In this document: in pieces, positions 61,943 through 64,000 of the stretch
Numbering within the stretch: position 1 is the first letter of the stretch
Layout of the letters: every line of letters starts with the position of its first letter
Notes under the pieces: model-generated
Seen by the model: the letters and a program-made list of their open reading frames with translations, nothing else
Database searches by the model: none
Told to the model about the DNA's origin: nothing
Origin: Piscinibacter gummiphilus
Lineage (GTDB): Bacteria; Pseudomonadota; Gammaproteobacteria; Burkholderiales; Burkholderiaceae_C
Length of the DNA: 64,000 nt
Assembly: GCF_032681285.1 (NCBI RefSeq)
Contig: NZ_CP136336.1
Span: 3,025,001 to 3,089,000 of the forward strand
Direction of reading: 5' to 3'
Translations under genes and position numbers: made by a program

Positions 61943-62503
61943 TCAGCCGCTTGAGCGCCGGTAGTGCATGGCGACCGCACCGTTGCCGAGCGGCGTCGCC
62001 GAGAGCAGCTCGAGCCGCCGAGTGCCGGGCAGCCCACCTTCATACAGCGTCGGGCCGTGGCCGGCGATCCTGGGGTGAACGAGGAACTGGTACTCATCGA
62101 TCAGGCCCAGCCGGTCCAGCTCGGTCGCGAGCTTGCCGCTGCCCAGCAGCACGCCGGCCGCGGTCGCGTCCTTGAGCCTTTGCACACCCGAGCGCAGGTC
62201 GCCCTCGATGTGGTGGCTGTTGGTCCAAGGGAAGGCCGTTCGCGTCGTCGACGCCACGTACTTCGGCTTGGTCTCCAGCTTGACTGCCCATTCGCGCACC
62301 GCTGGCGGCGCTTGCACATCGCCCCGGGCGACCGCCGGCCAGTAGCTCTCCATCATCTCGTAGGTGGTGCGGCCCCACAGCATCGCCCCTGCCTCGTCCA
62401 TGAGGCGGGTGAAGAAGGCATGCGTCTCGTCGTCGGCGATGCCCTCCTCGTGGTCGACGCAGCCGTCGAGCGTGAGGTTGAGGCTGAAGGTCAGGCGTCC
62501 CAT
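61943..62503 (-). CDS. Dihydrofolate-reductase-like (RibD C-terminal) protein
   Basis: 186 residues of the RibD_C/DHFR-like fold: MGRLTFSLNLTLDGCVDHEE at the start, AMLWGRTTYEMMESYWP, KYVASTTRT, VLLGSGKLATELDRLGLIDE and HPRIAGHGPTLYEGG. Members reduce pterin- or pyrimidine-like compounds with NADPH, but most are uncharacterised. It lies 44 bases after the cupin gene on the same strand, possibly in one operon under the divergent MarR regulator. Confidence 0.88.
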   Translation of the reverse strand: MGRLTFSLNLTLDGCVDHEEGIADDETHAFFTRLMDEAGAMLWGRTTYEMMESYWPAVARGDVQAPPAVREWAVKLETKPKYVASTTRTAFPWTNSHHIEGDLRSGVQRLKDATAAGVLLGSGKLATELDRLGLIDEYQFLVHPRIAGHGPTLYEGGLPGTRRLELLSATPLGNGAVAMHYRRSSG

Positions 62504-62547
62504 GCAAGTCTTCTCCGAGTCGGGTGGGCCGCTGGAGTGTCGCCGGT

Positions 62548-62919
62548 TCACGCGGCCCAGGGCGGCGTGAATGCAGGCCGGTCCTCGATCACCGCCTGCC
62601 CGCCGACGGGGAACACGGCCAGGGCCCGGAACGGCAGCGTGCCCGTGTTCGACAAGGCCAAGGTCTGACCGGCGGCGACGACGAGCGCGCTGCCGGCAGC
62701 AAGCTCGTGGTGTTGACCGTCGACCTCGGCGAAGGCACACCCCTCGAGCGCGACGAAGGTCTCCTCGCGCGTGAGGCGGTGGGGCGAGCCCGCGACGCCG
62801 GGCTCGACGGTGACTTCCCAGACGGCGTTTTCGCGGGAACCTCGAGTCGGCGACGACAAGGTCGTGAAGCGGATGCCAGGAAGGCTGAAGGTGGGGGCTT
62901 CGGAGCGGAGCAGCAGCAT
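62548..62919 (-). CDS. Cupin-domain protein
   Basis: 123 residues with one cupin barrel (SPHRLTREETFVALEGCAFA, then VVAAGQTLALSNTGTLPFRA). The first motif keeps His and Glu. A CGAGGAAT ribosome site precedes ATG 62919. Divergent from the marR-type gene with 48 bases between, so probably controlled by it. Substrate unknown. Confidence 0.82.
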   Translation of the reverse strand: MLLLRSEAPTFSLPGIRFTTLSSPTRGSRENAVWEVTVEPGVAGSPHRLTREETFVALEGCAFAEVDGQHHELAAGSALVVAAGQTLALSNTGTLPFRALAVFPVGGQAVIEDRPAFTPPWAA

Positions 62920-62967
62920 GTGGATTCCTCGATATACTTAACCTTAGTTTATTAACCGAGGATAACG
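62920..62967. promoter_or_regulatory. Divergent cupin/marR promoter with TTAACC direct repeat
   Basis: AT-rich 48 bases with TTAACC repeated at 62938 and 62952 (14 bases apart) and TATA-like sequences. The repeat may be part of a MarR operator. The CCTCG/CGAGG pair at the two ends is simply the two Shine-Dalgarno sites. Confidence 0.4.
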
Positions 62968-63429
62968 ATGTCAAGCCCTGAACCGCTGGACTTTGGTGTG
63001 CTGCTGAACGTCGCCTTCGCGGCCTTCAGGGAGGCGCTCGATGCCGACCTCGCTGCGGCGGGGTTCGACGACATCGGCACCTCGTTCGGCTACGTCTTCC
63101 GGCTGCTGGCCGAGGTGCCATGCAACCTGAGCGAGCTGGCGGCGCAGCTCGGCATGAGTTCGCCTGGGGCGCTGAAGGTGGTCGACGACATGGTGGCCAA
63201 GGGCTATGTGTCGCGCAGCACCGATGCCGACGACCGACGCGTCAAGCGGCTCGCCTTGACCGCGCGTGGTCGTGCTGCGTTGAGCCGGGCGCGGGCTTTC
63301 CACGCCAGGTACGAGCAGGCCGTGGCAGAGCGACTCGGCGCACGCGAAGTGGCAGCAACGCGCAAGGTGCTGGAGGCCATGGCCGCCTCGCAGGGCGAAC
63401 GCGGCGGTCGGATGCCGCGTCCCGTCTAG
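62968..63429 (+). CDS. MarR-family transcriptional regulator
   Basis: 153 residues with a winged helix (CNLSELAAQLGMSSPGALKV, DMVAKGYVSRSTDADDRRVKRLALT) typical of MarR. ATG 62968 follows CGAGG. MarR dimers bind near their own promoter and often control a divergent gene, here the cupin and possibly the DHFR-like gene. Confidence 0.9.
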   Translation: MSSPEPLDFGVLLNVAFAAFREALDADLAAAGFDDIGTSFGYVFRLLAEVPCNLSELAAQLGMSSPGALKVVDDMVAKGYVSRSTDADDRRVKRLALTARGRAALSRARAFHARYEQAVAERLGAREVAATRKVLEAMAASQGERGGRMPRPV

Positions 63430-63437
63430 CGTTCGCC

Positions 63438-63530
63438 ATGGAATACGTCCTCGTCAGCGCTTGCGTGCTTGGCAGTACGGTCCGGTACGTCCCTGACGGC
63501 AGCATCGGCACCACCCTCGTCCAGGCTCGA
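63438..63530 (+). pseudogene. Possible remnant of a DUF523 gene (N-terminus only)
   Basis: From ATG 63438 the frame reads MEYVLVSACVLGSTVRYV, which closely resembles the start of DUF523 proteins (VSACLLGxxVRYDG). After about 25 codons the likeness stops, and within 150 bases the convergent LysR-type gene begins. A complete DUF523 protein has roughly 150 residues or more, so only the beginning is left, if the resemblance is real. Confidence 0.4.
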
Positions 63531-63571
63531 CCATCTGCATCTTCTCGCGGCGCAGACACGCCCTTGACGGT

Positions 63572-64000
63572 TCACGGCGGGGCCAGGCTGCCCGGCGCCG
63601 TGAGATCGATGCTTTGCAGCCGCTCGACGAACCATGACAGCGCCGGCCCGCCTTCCGAGCCACGCCAGGCCACGCTGAGCTGAAGGCGGGGCTTGGGCGC
63701 GGCCACCTGCAGCGGCACGAGCTGCCCCTGTGCGATCGGCATGGCGGCGATGGGCTCGGGCAGGAAGCCGACTCCCAGGCCCGCCACCTGCGCGGCAAGC
63801 TTGGCATGCAGGCTCGACACGGTGAGCACGTCGGCAGCCTCGGCGATGCCCGTGGAACGCGGCGCGCCGCCGCGGGCGGAGTCGGCCACGACGACCACGC
63901 GGTGGCGGCGGATCGTCGCGACCTTGATCGGCTGCTTCTCGCGTGCCAGGGGATGATCTGGCGCCACGGCGAACACGAACGGCAGCGAGCCGATCGGGCG
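63572..64000 (-). CDS. LysR-type transcriptional regulator, C-terminal part (continues beyond window end)
   Basis: 143 codons of a LysR substrate-binding domain are in the window: FVFAVAPDHPLA, then TVSSLHAKLAAQVAGLGVGFLP and LVPLQVAAPKPRLQLSVAWR before the stop at 63572. The DNA-binding N-terminus lies outside. Effector and targets cannot be told. Confidence 0.85.
   Translation of the reverse strand, partial: RPIGSLPFVFAVAPDHPLAREKQPIKVATIRRHRVVVVADSARGGAPRSTGIAEAADVLTVSSLHAKLAAQVAGLGVGFLPEPIAAMPIAQGQLVPLQVAAPKPRLQLSVAWRGSEGGPALSWFVERLQSIDLTAPGSLAPP

Noticed and set aside
62927..62961. CCTCG/CGAGG inverted repeat as MarR operator
   Set aside because: The two arms are the Shine-Dalgarno sequences of the divergent genes.

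Overview
The window is high-GC DNA from a betaproteobacterium, most likely order Burkholderiales (Rubrivivax/Roseateles/Rhizobacter-like). The evidence is strong GC bias at third positions, long Arg-rich shadow frames, the family make-up, and a GC-rich intergenic repeat of a type I recall from that order. No rRNA, tRNA, CRISPR array or complete insertion sequence is visible. The centre is one complete type VI secretion system (T6SS), with two-partner secretion, signalling and envelope genes around it.

Layout. 1-935: 5' part of a secreted beta-propeller protein (-). 1421-3940: LuxR-type response regulator and hybrid histidine kinase. 4050-11604: secreted CHAT protein, TpsB translocator and a haemagglutinin-like exoprotein. 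11720-23774: tssA, tssB, tssC, hcp, an orphan, a second hcp, tagJ, tssE, tssF, tssG and clpV, with a 270-bp MITE-like element inside the last codons of tssG. 23761-34468: TPR-methyltransferase, orphan, vgrG, DUF6484, DUF2169, ketosynthase-like, a DUF4150-nuclease candidate effector, a propeller-like candidate immunity protein, a TIGR02270-like protein and a small membrane protein. 34479-39863 (-): exported barrel, lipoprotein and LPP20-like proteins, a DUF2277 protein and a caspase-SUMF1 protein. 40158-45027: Gly/Thr-rich exported protein, flavoprotein, FHA protein TagH, PP2C phosphatase and an OmpA-like protein. 45441-49054: SUV3-like helicase (-) and two small genes (+). 49108-59469 (-): L,D-transpeptidase, Ser/Thr kinase, tagF, tssM, tssL, tssK and tssJ. 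59658 to the end: mltA and ordinary accessory genes (4-TM protein, DHFR-like, cupin, MarR, LysR).

How it works together. TssB/C sheath, Hcp tube, TssA/E/F/G/K baseplate, TssJ/L/M membrane complex and ClpV recycling make one full apparatus. Kinase, phosphatase, TagH and TagF form the post-translational threonine-phosphorylation switch known from H1-type systems. The vgrG cassette supplies spike, adaptors, candidate toxin and candidate immunity.

The most interesting signal is regulatory. A 12-bp partly palindromic box (consensus TGACYTTSGTCA) lies upstream of nine transcription units. In eight of them a -10-like hexamer starts exactly 36 bp downstream of the first base of the box, and 35 bp downstream in the ninth. 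The units include tssA, tssF, vgrG, tagH, tssJ and mltA, but also the CHAT/two-partner-secretion operon, the caspase-SUMF1 operon and an ompA-like gene. This predicts one dedicated activator joining contact-dependent secretion, exported caspase-fold proteins and cell-wall enzymes in a regulon. The site was found by eye; a genome-wide scan is needed for statistics.
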